From assembly GCA_963613665.1 (NCBI GenBank), contig CAVEAL010000005.1, positions 1-64,000 on the forward strand: 64,000 nucleotides of DNA, read 5' to 3'. The position numbers were made by a program, and so were the translations under genes. Positions 7,214-15,100 of this stretch are shown here, piece by piece. The notes under the pieces are model-generated. The model did no database searches, was not told the DNA's origin, and was given only the letters and a program-made list of their open reading frames with translations. The stretch is from F23-B02 sp963613665. Its GTDB lineage: Bacteria > Bacillota > Clostridia > Oscillospirales > Oscillospiraceae. Within the stretch, counting starts at the first letter, position 1. The number at the start of each line of letters is the position of its first letter.

Positions 7214-8943
7214 AACGGGTCGCCGTTGCTGATGACATTGACACGGAAAACCTTGTCCTCGCGGCCTTTTGAGGACTGGATCAGCAAATTTTCGATATTT
7301 TCCGTGCCTGACTTAAAATTTGCGGCAGCCTCCGTTTCCGCGGGGAGGGTCCCGCAGCGCAGCAGCGTGTCGATGTCGGCTTTGAGTTTAATTTCCAGGT
7401 GGTCTTCAAAGACGAGAATCTTGTCGATCAGCAGTTCCAGATCATTTCGTTCCAGCTTGTCCTTTTCCAGAATGTCATGGAATACGTCGATGGCCGTTTT
7501 GGCCACGCGGTTCACCTGAATGATGGTGTTGCGCTTGTCGGACAGCAGGTCGATCTGGTGGTTGATGCCGTCGATCTTTTTTTGCAGGTCGGCTTCCATC
7601 TCGTCGTACAGCGCCTCGATGGAGGCCTCCTGCTCCGGCTTTTTCATGATCTCCCGGATGCGCTGGCGCTTCGTCACCTTCAGCTCCTCGGTGAGATCGG
7701 CCAGCACCGCCGCCAGATTGTCGGCGGACTGCTCCGTTTCCGCCACCTGCTCGGTCTCGTGCTTCAGTTCCTCGTTGAGCTGCGCCAGCATGGCGGCAGA
7801 GCTGTCCGCCAGCTTGCGCACATAGCTTTTCAGCAGCTCGTCCAGCCGGTCAACCCGGATGTGGTGGCTGGTGCAGCCCTTGAGGCCGCGCCGATGATAC
7901 GTCCCGCAGGTGTAGGCCGGGGCCAAGTCGCTGCGGCTCATGGCGAACAGCGGACTGCCGCAGTCGCCGCACTGCAAAAAACCGGAGTACACATTGTCGT
8001 TGATCTTGACACCGCGGTAGTTGCTGCGGCTGCGCTTTTCCCGCAGCGCACTGGTAATGGCGAAGGTGCGGTAGTCGATGATGGCCTGATGGTGGTTCTC
8101 GATGACGATGTGCTCGTCGTCGTTGCGCTTGATCTCCTTGCCGTTGATCTTGGCGCGGGTGTACTTGCCCTGCCGGAGCGTGCCGATATAGAAATCGTTG
8201 TCCAGAATGCCCTGTACCGTGGCGATGGCCCACGCGTTCTTGGCCTCCCGTTTGGTCTTCTTCCCTGCCGCCTCCTTGCGCATCCGCTCGGACATGCGCG
8301 GCGTGGGAACGCCCTGATCGGTGAGATAGTTGGCGATTTTCTTGTAGCCCCAACCGGCGTTGCAGTAGAGGTCGAAAATCTTGCGGACGGTCTCGGCCTC
8401 GGTGGGGATGATCTCAAACTGCTTGTCCTCGGTCACAAGATAGCCGTAGGGCGCGGCGCAGATCCACTCACCGTCGTTCTGCCGCCGCTTGATGACGTTG
8501 CGCACCTTGCGGGAGGTGTCCGTAACAGGCATTTCGTTCACAAGGAACTGGAATTGGATTTTCAGCCAGTCGTTGTCGTTGGGAAAGTCCACACCGTCGC
8601 CGATGGAGACAATCCGGACGCCCGCGTCCCGCAGGTCTTCCAGCTCCACAAGCCCGCGCGAGTTGCGGCGGGAGAAACGGGAAAAGTCCTTGATGATGAG
8701 GATGTCATACTTGTGCTGCATCAATCCCCGGCGCATCTCCTGATACCCCTCGCGCTGCTCGAACGTGTATCCGGAGCGGTCACGGTCTTCAAAAAACGTC
8801 AGCGTACTGCCGGGGAAGTGGGTCTTTACATAGTCCTCGATGATGGCCTTCTGGTTTTCAATCGAGATGTTCTTCTGATCCTGCTCGTCATCCACGGAAA
8901 TGCGGGCATAGCCCGCGATATCAAATGTTTCAATCATGGTCAT
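6778..8943 (-). CDS. Large serine recombinase fused in frame to the SpoVT GAF domain
   Basis: A 721-residue integrase/excisionase of the element. The resolvase domain (about 8-155) has catalytic S16 in YARISVDDE. The recombinase domain follows (about 165-290), then a zinc ribbon (about 326-360, CGDCGSPLF and a second Cys cluster) and a coiled-coil region (about 375-450). Residues 573-577 are NGDPL at the attachment core. Everything after is SpoVT sequence, not integrase. In the excised circle the gene would instead continue into 26 element-coded residues beginning QMTLSPWEKF, giving about 603 residues. The start overlaps the upstream stop (ATGA), so it is the last gene of a three-gene operon. 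Confidence 0.93.
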   Translation of the reverse strand: MTMIETFDIAGYARISVDDEQDQKNISIENQKAIIEDYVKTHFPGSTLTFFEDRDRSGYTFEQREGYQEMRRGLMQHKYDILIIKDFSRFSRRNSRGLVELEDLRDAGVRIVSIGDGVDFPNDNDWLKIQFQFLVNEMPVTDTSRKVRNVIKRRQNDGEWICAAPYGYLVTEDKQFEIIPTEAETVRKIFDLYCNAGWGYKKIANYLTDQGVPTPRMSERMRKEAAGKKTKREAKNAWAIATVQGILDNDFYIGTLRQGKYTRAKINGKEIKRNDDEHIVIENHHQAIIDYRTFAITSALREKRSRSNYRGVKINDNVYSGFLQCGDCGSPLFAMSRSDLAPAYTCGTYHRRGLKGCTSHHIRVDRLDELLKSYVRKLADSSAAMLAQLNEELKHETEQVAETEQSADNLAAVLADLTEELKVTKRQRIREIMKKPEQEASIEALYDEMEADLQKKIDGINHQIDLLSDKRNTIIQVNRVAKTAIDVFHDILEKDKLERNDLELLIDKILVFEDHLEIKLKADIDTLLRCGTLPAETEAAANFKSGTENIENLLIQSSKGREDKVFRVNVISNGDPLEIFTERDGEVIFKKYSPIGELSDFAAQICDSLHRSTGAIAAVCDRDSIIAVSGAPKRELLEKRVSQELEHIMEQRGSLRSDGTEGVHVLDGDERYRICSASSIISEGDIHGCVMLISPETAAGSELELKLTQTVASFLGKQMES
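7214..7229. other. Attachment site core, left junction (att)
   Basis: AACGGGTCGCCGTTGC, repeated exactly at 41682-41697. It encodes NGDPL on the minus strand in both spoVT halves. It is itself a partial palindrome (AACGG-GTCG-CCGTT) whose centre falls at 7220-7221 (TC), the likely 2-bp crossover of a serine recombinase. Next to it inside the element is the arm ATGACATTGACAC (7232-7244). Confidence 0.9.
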
Positions 8944-9941
8944 TCACCCTTGAGATACTTTTCCGTCTGCCGATCAAATTCGGAGATGTATTCGGCGTCC
9001 TGCTTCTTGCGGAACTCCTCATAAATCGCACCGACCTTTTTCGCTGCCGCTTCCCGCGAGATGTGACCCTTGCCGTCCAGCATGTTTCGACGGTTGTTGG
9101 TCAGGAATCGATCGGTTTCGTTCAGCCAATCCTGCATACTCATCAGCTGCTCGTCCTCTGCCATCAGCTCGGCGTAGTCGATAAACATGGTCACCAGCCG
9201 GTTCAGACGAGAAAGCTCTTTTTCATTCAGGTAGTTCTTCGCTACCAGCGTATCGCTTTTGAGAATCTTCCCATCCGGTGCGCCCTTCCATGTGGTCAGG
9301 CCCATGGTGGGGCTGTCCAGCGTGGCCCGCTCCGCGATCAGTTCGGCGGCCGTCTTGCCGGTGACGGCATAGTGGAGCTTGTTCTGCACAAAGGCGTAGA
9401 AGGCTTTCGTGGTCTCACTGTTTTTGTCGTAATCGTAGCTGCACTGCTCAAATACATCTGCAATTTTCTGATACGCCCGGCGTTCGCTGGCGCGAATCTC
9501 CCGGATGCGCTCCAGCAGCTCATCAAAGTAATCCTTGCCAAAGGGACGGCCATTTTTCATCATTTCATCGTTGAGAACAAAGCCCTTCTGGATGTACTCT
9601 TTGAGCGTCTTTGTCGCCCATTGGCGGAAACGCGTGGCCTTTTTGGAGTTCACACGGTAGCCGACCGCAATGATAGCGTCGAGGTTATAAAAATTGGTGG
9701 GCTTCGTAGAAAATTCGGAAATTCCGAATTTTCTCATGCAGGATGCTTTGTCCAGTTCTTCCTCCTCGAAGATGTGTGACAAATGCTCGCTGATATTGGA
9801 TTTGCTGGAATCAAACAATTCTGCCATGCCAACCTGTGTTAGCCAGAATGTCTCGTCCATGAATACGACGTTTATAAATTCCTTTCCCTTGTCATCGCTG
9901 TAAAGGAGAATTTCTCCCTGCTTGGCAATCTCATTTTCCAT
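8940..9941 (-). CDS. RhuM-family protein
   Basis: A 333-residue protein of the RhuM family, widespread on phages, plasmids and islands. The N-terminal half contains WLTQVGMAELFDSSKSNISEH, a likely helix-turn-helix, followed by the family signature around YNLDAIIAVGYRVNSKKATRFRQWA (shown here only as a location, about residues 83-107). The biochemical role of the family is unknown; it may act as a DNA-associated or antirepressor-like protein. It overlaps the upstream gene by 11 bases and the recombinase start by 4, so the three are translated together. Confidence 0.85.
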   Translation of the reverse strand: MENEIAKQGEILLYSDDKGKEFINVVFMDETFWLTQVGMAELFDSSKSNISEHLSHIFEEEELDKASCMRKFGISEFSTKPTNFYNLDAIIAVGYRVNSKKATRFRQWATKTLKEYIQKGFVLNDEMMKNGRPFGKDYFDELLERIREIRASERRAYQKIADVFEQCSYDYDKNSETTKAFYAFVQNKLHYAVTGKTAAELIAERATLDSPTMGLTTWKGAPDGKILKSDTLVAKNYLNEKELSRLNRLVTMFIDYAELMAEDEQLMSMQDWLNETDRFLTNNRRNMLDGKGHISREAAAKKVGAIYEEFRKKQDAEYISEFDRQTEKYLKGE

Positions 9942-10818
9942 TTGTGTTCTCCTTTTTCTCCGACAACTGGGCCGCGTCGGTTACGATGTCCGTGACGAGC
10001 TGGCGGAAGCTCTCGGCGTTCTGCGAGGTAACGACCGGCTTGCCGGTTTCGGCTTCCAGCGCCTTGCGGGCAACGCCCGCCACATTGCCGCCCCGGCGGG
10101 CGACCTGCTGGTTTTCGTCAAAGCCCTGCGGCTGCTCGGCCTTGGCAATATCGGTGGTGGAGGCCTCGGCCAGCATGGTCAGCACCAGCTCCAGATTGCT
10201 CATGTTGTCCCGGAGGTTTTCCTTCTTCAAGCCCTTGATATTCTTGTACTGCCGCGTGCTCATGCCCGACCACGCGCGGGTGATCTCGTCCGTGAGGATG
10301 GCGTATTCTCGGCCCTTCTGCACGCCGCGCCTGCTCCACTCGTCCGTCAGCTCGTTGCGGATGCGAATGGCCAGCAGCCGCTGATGTACCCACTCCTCGG
10401 AGTAACCCTTTTTCAGATATGTCTCCAGCGCACGGTCAATGGCCTGCTCCGGGTCGATGGTTTCCTCGATTCGCTCCCGGCCAACCATCGCCAGCCATGC
10501 CTTGAAGGGCTCAGCTTTCTTGGAGGGGATGGACTGGATGATGCGCAGAAGCTGCTCCGTGTCGGCAACGTCGGTGAGACGATTTTTGCCGTCCGCTGCC
10601 CGCATTTTCAAAGCGTGACAGTTTGTCACGGTTTCGTTGCCCTCTGCCTTGAGCCGCTGCTTCAGCTTGCGCCAGTATGCCGTTGGGTCAGCGCTGTCGG
10701 TCAGGACTGCAATCACATCCACGATGGAGAAGTACCATTCCTCCTGTTCCGCATCCCATGCCACACGAATCTTCTGATCCTCAAAAAGCTGGATCGCGTT
10801 GTTCTCCGGTTCTTTCAT
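9931..10818 (-). CDS. Bro-N domain protein, phage antirepressor-like
   Basis: A 295-residue protein. Residues about 15-105 (WYFSIVDVIAVLTDSADPTA, LTDVADTEQLLRIIQSIPS) match the Bro-N/antirepressor DNA-binding domain of phage proteins. The C-terminal part is specific to a clostridial group. The ATG at 10818 is chosen because GGAGGG ends six bases before it and a good promoter lies farther upstream; an in-frame extension to 10932 would run into that promoter. It heads the recombinase operon and may regulate it. A close paralogue, broken by a frameshift, is at 60037-60916 outside the element. Confidence 0.85.
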   Translation of the reverse strand: MKEPENNAIQLFEDQKIRVAWDAEQEEWYFSIVDVIAVLTDSADPTAYWRKLKQRLKAEGNETVTNCHALKMRAADGKNRLTDVADTEQLLRIIQSIPSKKAEPFKAWLAMVGRERIEETIDPEQAIDRALETYLKKGYSEEWVHQRLLAIRIRNELTDEWSRRGVQKGREYAILTDEITRAWSGMSTRQYKNIKGLKKENLRDNMSNLELVLTMLAEASTTDIAKAEQPQGFDENQQVARRGGNVAGVARKALEAETGKPVVTSQNAESFRQLVTDIVTDAAQLSEKKENTNGK

Positions 10819-10903
10819 CTGATACCCTCCATTCTGAACAAGCCATACCGTCTTCGTTGCGCTACCACTTGCGGTGAATTGCGCGTTCAACTCATTGAAT
10901 AAC

Positions 10904-10932
10904 ATTGTATCATATGAATTGAGAATGTTCAA
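10904..10932 (-). promoter_or_regulatory. Promoter of the Bro-RhuM-recombinase operon
   Basis: On the minus strand, TTGAAC (10932-10927) and TACAAT (10909-10904) are separated by 17 bases, a good sigma-A-type promoter about 85 bases before the ATG at 10818. It argues that excision capacity is expressed in vegetative cells unless repressed. Confidence 0.7.
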
Positions 10933-10957
10933 CCGGAAAATGACCTGCTGAATGAAG

Positions 10958-10996
10958 AAAAGCGGGATGATTCATAGACGAATCACTCCGCTTTTT
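10958..10996. terminator. Hairpin between the divergent operons
   Basis: AAAAGCGG and TGATTC pair with GAATCA and CCGCTTTTT around a small internal mismatch. T-rich on the plus strand. It may insulate the two divergent promoters. Confidence 0.5.
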
Positions 10997-11011
10997 CACC
11001 TATGTTAGGCA

Positions 11012-11040
11012 TTGCGCTTTTTATCCATATGTAGTATAAT
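11012..11040 (+). promoter_or_regulatory. Promoter of the exopolysaccharide operon
   Basis: TTGCGC (11012-11017), a 17-base spacer and a perfect TATAAT (11035-11040). Transcription would start near 11047, giving a leader of about 114 bases before the first gene. Confidence 0.7.
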
Positions 11041-11057
11041 TAAGTAATAAAAATGAC

Positions 11058-11160
11058 TTAACCCCAACGTTTTTCGGGTGGGACATAGCGATTTACGGGA
11101 TGCGCTGAAATTCCCCTGCTTGGCACACTACTGCGGCGGGGTTGACGGGAACGAAATACC
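11058..11160 (+). ncRNA. Structured 5' leader of the exopolysaccharide operon, candidate cis-regulatory RNA
   Basis: An outer stem AACCCC/GGGGTT (11060-11065 with 11138-11143) encloses AGCG/CGCT (11087-11090, 11103-11106) and GGGA/TCCC (11097-11100, 11112-11115), which interleave and could form a pseudoknot. No strong ribosome site precedes the ATG at 11161; only GACGGGAACG is near. I cannot assign it to a known riboswitch class. It could act in antitermination or translation control of the long operon. Confidence 0.4.
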
Positions 11161-11760
11161 ATGTATAAAAGATTTGGAAAACGATTGATTGATACAATTC
11201 TCTCTCTGATTGCTTTAATTATTCTTTCGCCGCTGCTTCTGATAACCGCACTTGCGGTCAAACTTTCTTCTCAGGGTCCGGTGCTGTTCAAGCAGCAGAG
11301 ACTGGGACTGCATGGGAAAGAGTTTACCATCTATAAATTCCGTTCCATGACGGACGGCGCAGAGCATACCGGCAGCGGCGTCTACAGTGAGAAAGGCGAT
11401 CCGCGCGTCACAAAGGTTGGTAAGTTTATCAGGGCTACCAGTATTGATGAGCTTCCTCAGCTCATCAATATTATTGTGGGCGATATGGCCATCGTCGGCC
11501 CTCGTCCACCGCTGACGTACCATCCTTGGCCGGTAGACCAGTATACCGAGGAGCAGTTCCACATGTTTGACGTTCGCCCTGGCATCACCGGCTGGGCGCA
11601 GGTGCATGGCCGCAAGGGCGTGGAGTGGCACGAGCGCATCAAGATGAACGTCTGGTATACGAAGCACGTCTCGCTTGCGTTGGATATCAAGATTCTTTTC
11701 ATGACGGTGTTTAAAGTCCTGCGCAACGAAGACAATGTCAATACCGGCGCGACAGTTTGA
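11161..11760 (+). CDS. Undecaprenyl-phosphate sugar-1-phosphate transferase (priming enzyme)
   Basis: A 199-residue transferase of the small PglC/EpsL type. It moves a sugar-1-phosphate from a UDP-sugar to undecaprenyl phosphate, the first step of exopolysaccharide repeat-unit assembly. One N-terminal hydrophobic segment (about 11-34) anchors it on the inner membrane face. The catalytic signature is visible: KFRSM, SIDELPQLINI, GPRPP and PGITGWAQVHGR. First gene of the locus, after the structured leader. Confidence 0.92.
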   Translation: MYKRFGKRLIDTILSLIALIILSPLLLITALAVKLSSQGPVLFKQQRLGLHGKEFTIYKFRSMTDGAEHTGSGVYSEKGDPRVTKVGKFIRATSIDELPQLINIIVGDMAIVGPRPPLTYHPWPVDQYTEEQFHMFDVRPGITGWAQVHGRKGVEWHERIKMNVWYTKHVSLALDIKILFMTVFKVLRNEDNVNTGATV

Positions 11761-11769
11761 GGAAAACAT

Positions 11770-12594
11770 ATGTTGAAGCTTATGTACATCACAAACGACC
11801 CAGCGGTCGCAAAAATCGCGGCAGACGCGGGCGTTGACCGCATTTTCATTGATATGGAAGTGCTGGGCAAGGCCGAGCGGCAGGGCGGCATGGATACCGT
11901 GCAGTCCCACCATGTGCCGGAGGATATCACAAAAGTCCGTGTAGCCGTTGGCGGGAGCGCAGAGATCATGGCGCGTGTGAATCCGCTGAACCCAAACTCT
12001 CAGGCAGAGATCGACGCTTCTATCGAGAACGGCGTGGATGTCATTATGCTGCCCATGTGGCGCACGGCGGATGACCTGTGCCAGCTTGTAAACATGGTCA
12101 GTGGCCGTGCGAAGGTCATGCCGCTGCTGGAAACGGATACGGCGGCGGAGAATCTGCCGGAGGCGGTGAAGGTGTCCGGTATCGACCAGATGCTCATTGG
12201 TCTCAACGATCTGCACCTGTGCTATCACCAGAAGTTCATGTTTCAGCTTCTGGCGGACGGCACAGTAGACAGACTTTGCGCACAGCTTCGTGACGCAAAT
12301 ATTCCATATGGTTTCGGCGGCGTAGGCCGTCCCGGCTCTGGGACACTTCCTGCGGAATGTATCATCGGTGAGCACTACCGACTTGGTTCACAGTATGTGA
12401 TTCTGTCCCGCAGCTTCTGCAACACCGGCAAGATCAAAGACATGGACGAGATACGGCGCATTTTTACCGAGGGTGTGGCGGATATCCGCCGCGTGGAGCA
12501 GGACTGCGCCGCATGGACGCAGAAGCAGTTTGAAGAAAATCACCGTAGGGTCTGTGTCTGCGTGGATAAGATCGTGAGAGGGATGGACGCATGA
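11770..12594 (+). CDS. HpcH/HpaI-family aldolase
   Basis: A 274-residue TIM-barrel protein of the HpcH/HpaI and citrate lyase beta family. The family makes or cleaves C-C bonds using pyruvate- or acetyl-type donors with a divalent metal. Visible family parts are DRIFIDME, MLPMWRTADDL, PLLETDTAAENL and LIGLNDLH. GAGGA lies six bases before the ATG. It overlaps the dehydrogenase that follows (ATGA), so the two probably act in one short pathway supplying an acidic, non-sugar substituent for the polysaccharide. The substrate is not known. Confidence 0.8.
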   Translation: MLKLMYITNDPAVAKIAADAGVDRIFIDMEVLGKAERQGGMDTVQSHHVPEDITKVRVAVGGSAEIMARVNPLNPNSQAEIDASIENGVDVIMLPMWRTADDLCQLVNMVSGRAKVMPLLETDTAAENLPEAVKVSGIDQMLIGLNDLHLCYHQKFMFQLLADGTVDRLCAQLRDANIPYGFGGVGRPGSGTLPAECIIGEHYRLGSQYVILSRSFCNTGKIKDMDEIRRIFTEGVADIRRVEQDCAAWTQKQFEENHRRVCVCVDKIVRGMDA

Positions 12595-13505
12595 ATGTTC
12601 TGGTGACCGGCGCGTTTCAACTGAATAGCGAGGAGCTTGCAGCGCTGGAAGCCGCCGGGCACAAGGTATTCACACATCCCGATGAGCGCGCACCGGTGGA
12701 GCAGCCGGAGCGCTATGAAGCGGTCGTATGCAACAGCCTGTTCCTGTATAACCCCATTGAGCGTTTTACCAATTTGCGGCTAATCCAGCTTACCAGCGCA
12801 GGGCTTGACCGTGTGCCGCTGGACTATGTCCGCGCTCATAGTATCGAGCTGCACAACGCCGCGGGCGTGTACAGCGTCCCGATGGCAGAGTGGACTGTTA
12901 TGCGAATTCTAGAACTATATAAAAATACTGACCGCCTTTATGCTAATCAGGCCATTCACCGGTGGGAGAAAGACCGTAGCTGGCAAGAGCTGGCTGGTAA
13001 GACTGCATGTATCATTGGATTTGGTGCTTATGGTCAGGAAATAGCAAAGCGCCTGAAAGCCTTTGATGTTCGCGTTTTAGCGGTGAATCGGACGAAAAGG
13101 AAGAGCCCTTGGATAGACGAATTTTATCCGTTGACTCAAATGGATGAAGCCCTGGCCCAGGCAGACATCATTATTCTGGCCATTGCACTGACAGACGAGA
13201 CCTATCACCTGCTGGATAAAAACCGTTTGGCCAGATTGAAGCCGGGGACAATTCTTGTCAATGCCGCCCGTGGCGGATTGGTGGACGAAAGTGCACTGTT
13301 AGAAGCATTGGAATCCGGCCAGCTTGCAGGAGCGGTGCTGGATGTGTTCGAGGAAGAACCATTAAGTGACAACAGTCGGCTTTGGGATGTTCCTAAACTG
13401 CTCATTTCTTCTCACAATTCTTTTATAGGCACGAGAAACCATTTGCGCTTATTGGAATGTATTATCGCCAATCTATCTCATTGGAGTGCCAGTTATGAAC
13501 AATGA
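12591..13505 (+). CDS. D-isomer-specific 2-hydroxyacid dehydrogenase
   Basis: A 304-residue NAD(P)-dependent enzyme that interconverts a 2-oxo acid and a D-2-hydroxy acid. The nucleotide-binding loop is GFGAYGQE (143-150). The catalytic triad R227 (NAARGG), E256 (DVFEEEP) and H275 (SSHNS) is intact. It overlaps the aldolase upstream by four bases and the asparagine-synthase-like gene downstream by 11, giving tight translational coupling. Reduction of the aldolase product is the natural reading but is inferred. Confidence 0.88.
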   Translation: MNVLVTGAFQLNSEELAALEAAGHKVFTHPDERAPVEQPERYEAVVCNSLFLYNPIERFTNLRLIQLTSAGLDRVPLDYVRAHSIELHNAAGVYSVPMAEWTVMRILELYKNTDRLYANQAIHRWEKDRSWQELAGKTACIIGFGAYGQEIAKRLKAFDVRVLAVNRTKRKSPWIDEFYPLTQMDEALAQADIIILAIALTDETYHLLDKNRLARLKPGTILVNAARGGLVDESALLEALESGQLAGAVLDVFEEEPLSDNSRLWDVPKLLISSHNSFIGTRNHLRLLECIIANLSHWSASYEQ

Positions 13506-15075
13506 TATCTATCAGCAGATACAAGAAAAGCCGGAATATGCGAAATATTTGTATCGATACGGATTCTTAATTACCACGAGCGAAGAGTCTCTTGATAAAA
13601 AAAGCTTTGTCTTAGCATCTTGGAAGCGGTTCACTGTCGGCAAGTATTTCTTCTGGATTCACCCAGAACAGAGATTGTATCTGCATCAATGTAATCATAT
13701 GACCTTCTTCTTGATCGGACATTGTTATAATCCAATCTCAATGACACCGGATGAAGAGACTGAATTGGCAACTCTTGCAGCGGCATTTCAACGCAGTGTG
13801 GAGGATTACTGTTCGGAACTGTCCGACGTGACCGGCATTTTTTTAACTGGGTATATCATTGAGAATAGCATTACACTATATGGTGATGCAGCAGGAATGT
13901 TTATGACTTACTATGGCTTTTTCCATTCTTGCGTTTGGATCACTTCTCATGCGGCATTAGTTGGAGATTTGAACGAATTAGCTCAGAGTGATTATGTTAA
14001 AAGACTGGTAGACTACCGATTTTATCCTCTCTTTGGGTTCTCTCTTCCGGGAGATATCTCTCCATACAATGAATTAAAAAGATTGGTACCAAACCATTCT
14101 GTATGCCTAGATAGCAACCGTTGTGATATCAAGAGATTCTACCCGGTAGAGACATGGGATTCTCTATTGAGCGAATATACCATTGAACAACGTACAGCGG
14201 AAGTGGCTCGTATCCTAGGCCATTCTATGGCATTGATACCTCAAAAGTGGGCGAATCCGGCCATATCCCTGACCGGCGGCTGTGACAGTAAAACCACTTT
14301 AGCTTGTACTAAAGGACAATACGGCCACTACCAGTATTTCAGCTATATCTCCCAAGAATCAGAAGCTATAGATGCCGATGGCGCACAGGCAATTTGCAAT
14401 AAACTCGGTCTTCCCCATTCAATCTACTCCATTCCCCAGCAACCGGCAAAAGATCAGGATTTGGTTGCAAATATTATACGCCTCAATCAAGGTGACATTG
14501 GAAATCCAAATATGCGGGAGGTTCAAAAGCGTATATATCTGGCTGGTTTGAACGCTTTTGATGTAGAAGTCAAGTCCTGGGTTTCTGAAATTGCAAGGGC
14601 GTATTACCACAAGCGTTTCTCTAAAAAAGTATTTCCAGCACAGCCTACTGCTCGCTATCTTACAACGTTGTACAAGGTATTTGCGAACAATCGCCCCCTT
14701 GTGCGAGAAACTGATGCGATTTTCTCTCAGTATATACAGCAATATCTGAGACATGAAGATATGAAAAGCTGGAGCTGGATAGATTTGTTTTTCTGGGAAT
14801 TTCGTGTAAGCTCGTGGAACGGATTGGTGATTACAGGAGAACATCGATATTCATGTGACATTACAATTCCGTACAACAACCGTCGACTACTTACGATTAT
14901 GTTGGCAATTCCAGAGGAAATGCGTATAAACGATGAATTGTATTGGAAAGTTAGAGCCTATGCCAATTCGGATGTGGATAATGCGGGTATCCAGATTACG
15001 AATCTAAAGCACACCTCGAATCGCGCGAAAATGGAGCATTTATATTTGGAGCTTCACACAAGATTCCCTTGGTAA
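13495..15075 (+). CDS. Asparagine synthase-like protein of the polysaccharide locus
   Basis: A 526-residue protein. The C-terminal half has the PP-loop ATP pyrophosphatase signature SLTGGCDSKTT (about residue 260), as in asparagine synthetase and beta-lactam synthetase. The N-terminal half resembles a class II glutaminase fold but lacks the Cys2 nucleophile, beginning MNNDIYQQ. It therefore probably activates a carboxylate with ATP and joins it to an amine other than glutamine-derived ammonia. The ATG at 13495 is preferred over a GTG at 13486 because TTGGAG stands before it. Base composition turns clearly AT-richer here. Coupled to the two genes before it. Confidence 0.75.
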   Translation: MNNDIYQQIQEKPEYAKYLYRYGFLITTSEESLDKKSFVLASWKRFTVGKYFFWIHPEQRLYLHQCNHMTFFLIGHCYNPISMTPDEETELATLAAAFQRSVEDYCSELSDVTGIFLTGYIIENSITLYGDAAGMFMTYYGFFHSCVWITSHAALVGDLNELAQSDYVKRLVDYRFYPLFGFSLPGDISPYNELKRLVPNHSVCLDSNRCDIKRFYPVETWDSLLSEYTIEQRTAEVARILGHSMALIPQKWANPAISLTGGCDSKTTLACTKGQYGHYQYFSYISQESEAIDADGAQAICNKLGLPHSIYSIPQQPAKDQDLVANIIRLNQGDIGNPNMREVQKRIYLAGLNAFDVEVKSWVSEIARAYYHKRFSKKVFPAQPTARYLTTLYKVFANNRPLVRETDAIFSQYIQQYLRHEDMKSWSWIDLFFWEFRVSSWNGLVITGEHRYSCDITIPYNNRRLLTIMLAIPEEMRINDELYWKVRAYANSDVDNAGIQITNLKHTSNRAKMEHLYLELHTRFPW

Positions 15076-15100
15076 ACAGCCAAGTCATGGAGACACCTAA

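Noticed and set aside
6778..8943. Reading the recombinase-GAF protein as a natural two-domain family
   Set aside because: The missing SpoVT start lies at the other end of the element beside the same 16-bp core, and joining the halves gives a full-length SpoVT. The fusion is a product of insertion.
7399..9024. Long plus-strand open frame opposite the recombinase gene
   Set aside because: It is a shadow in GC-rich sequence with no ribosome site, low-complexity translation, and complete overlap with a well-supported gene. The same applies to 35324-36154, 33114-34115 and 48088-49254 antisense frames.
10819..10932. N-terminal extension of the Bro-N protein
   Set aside because: The extension covers a good promoter, and the ATG at 10818 has its own ribosome site.
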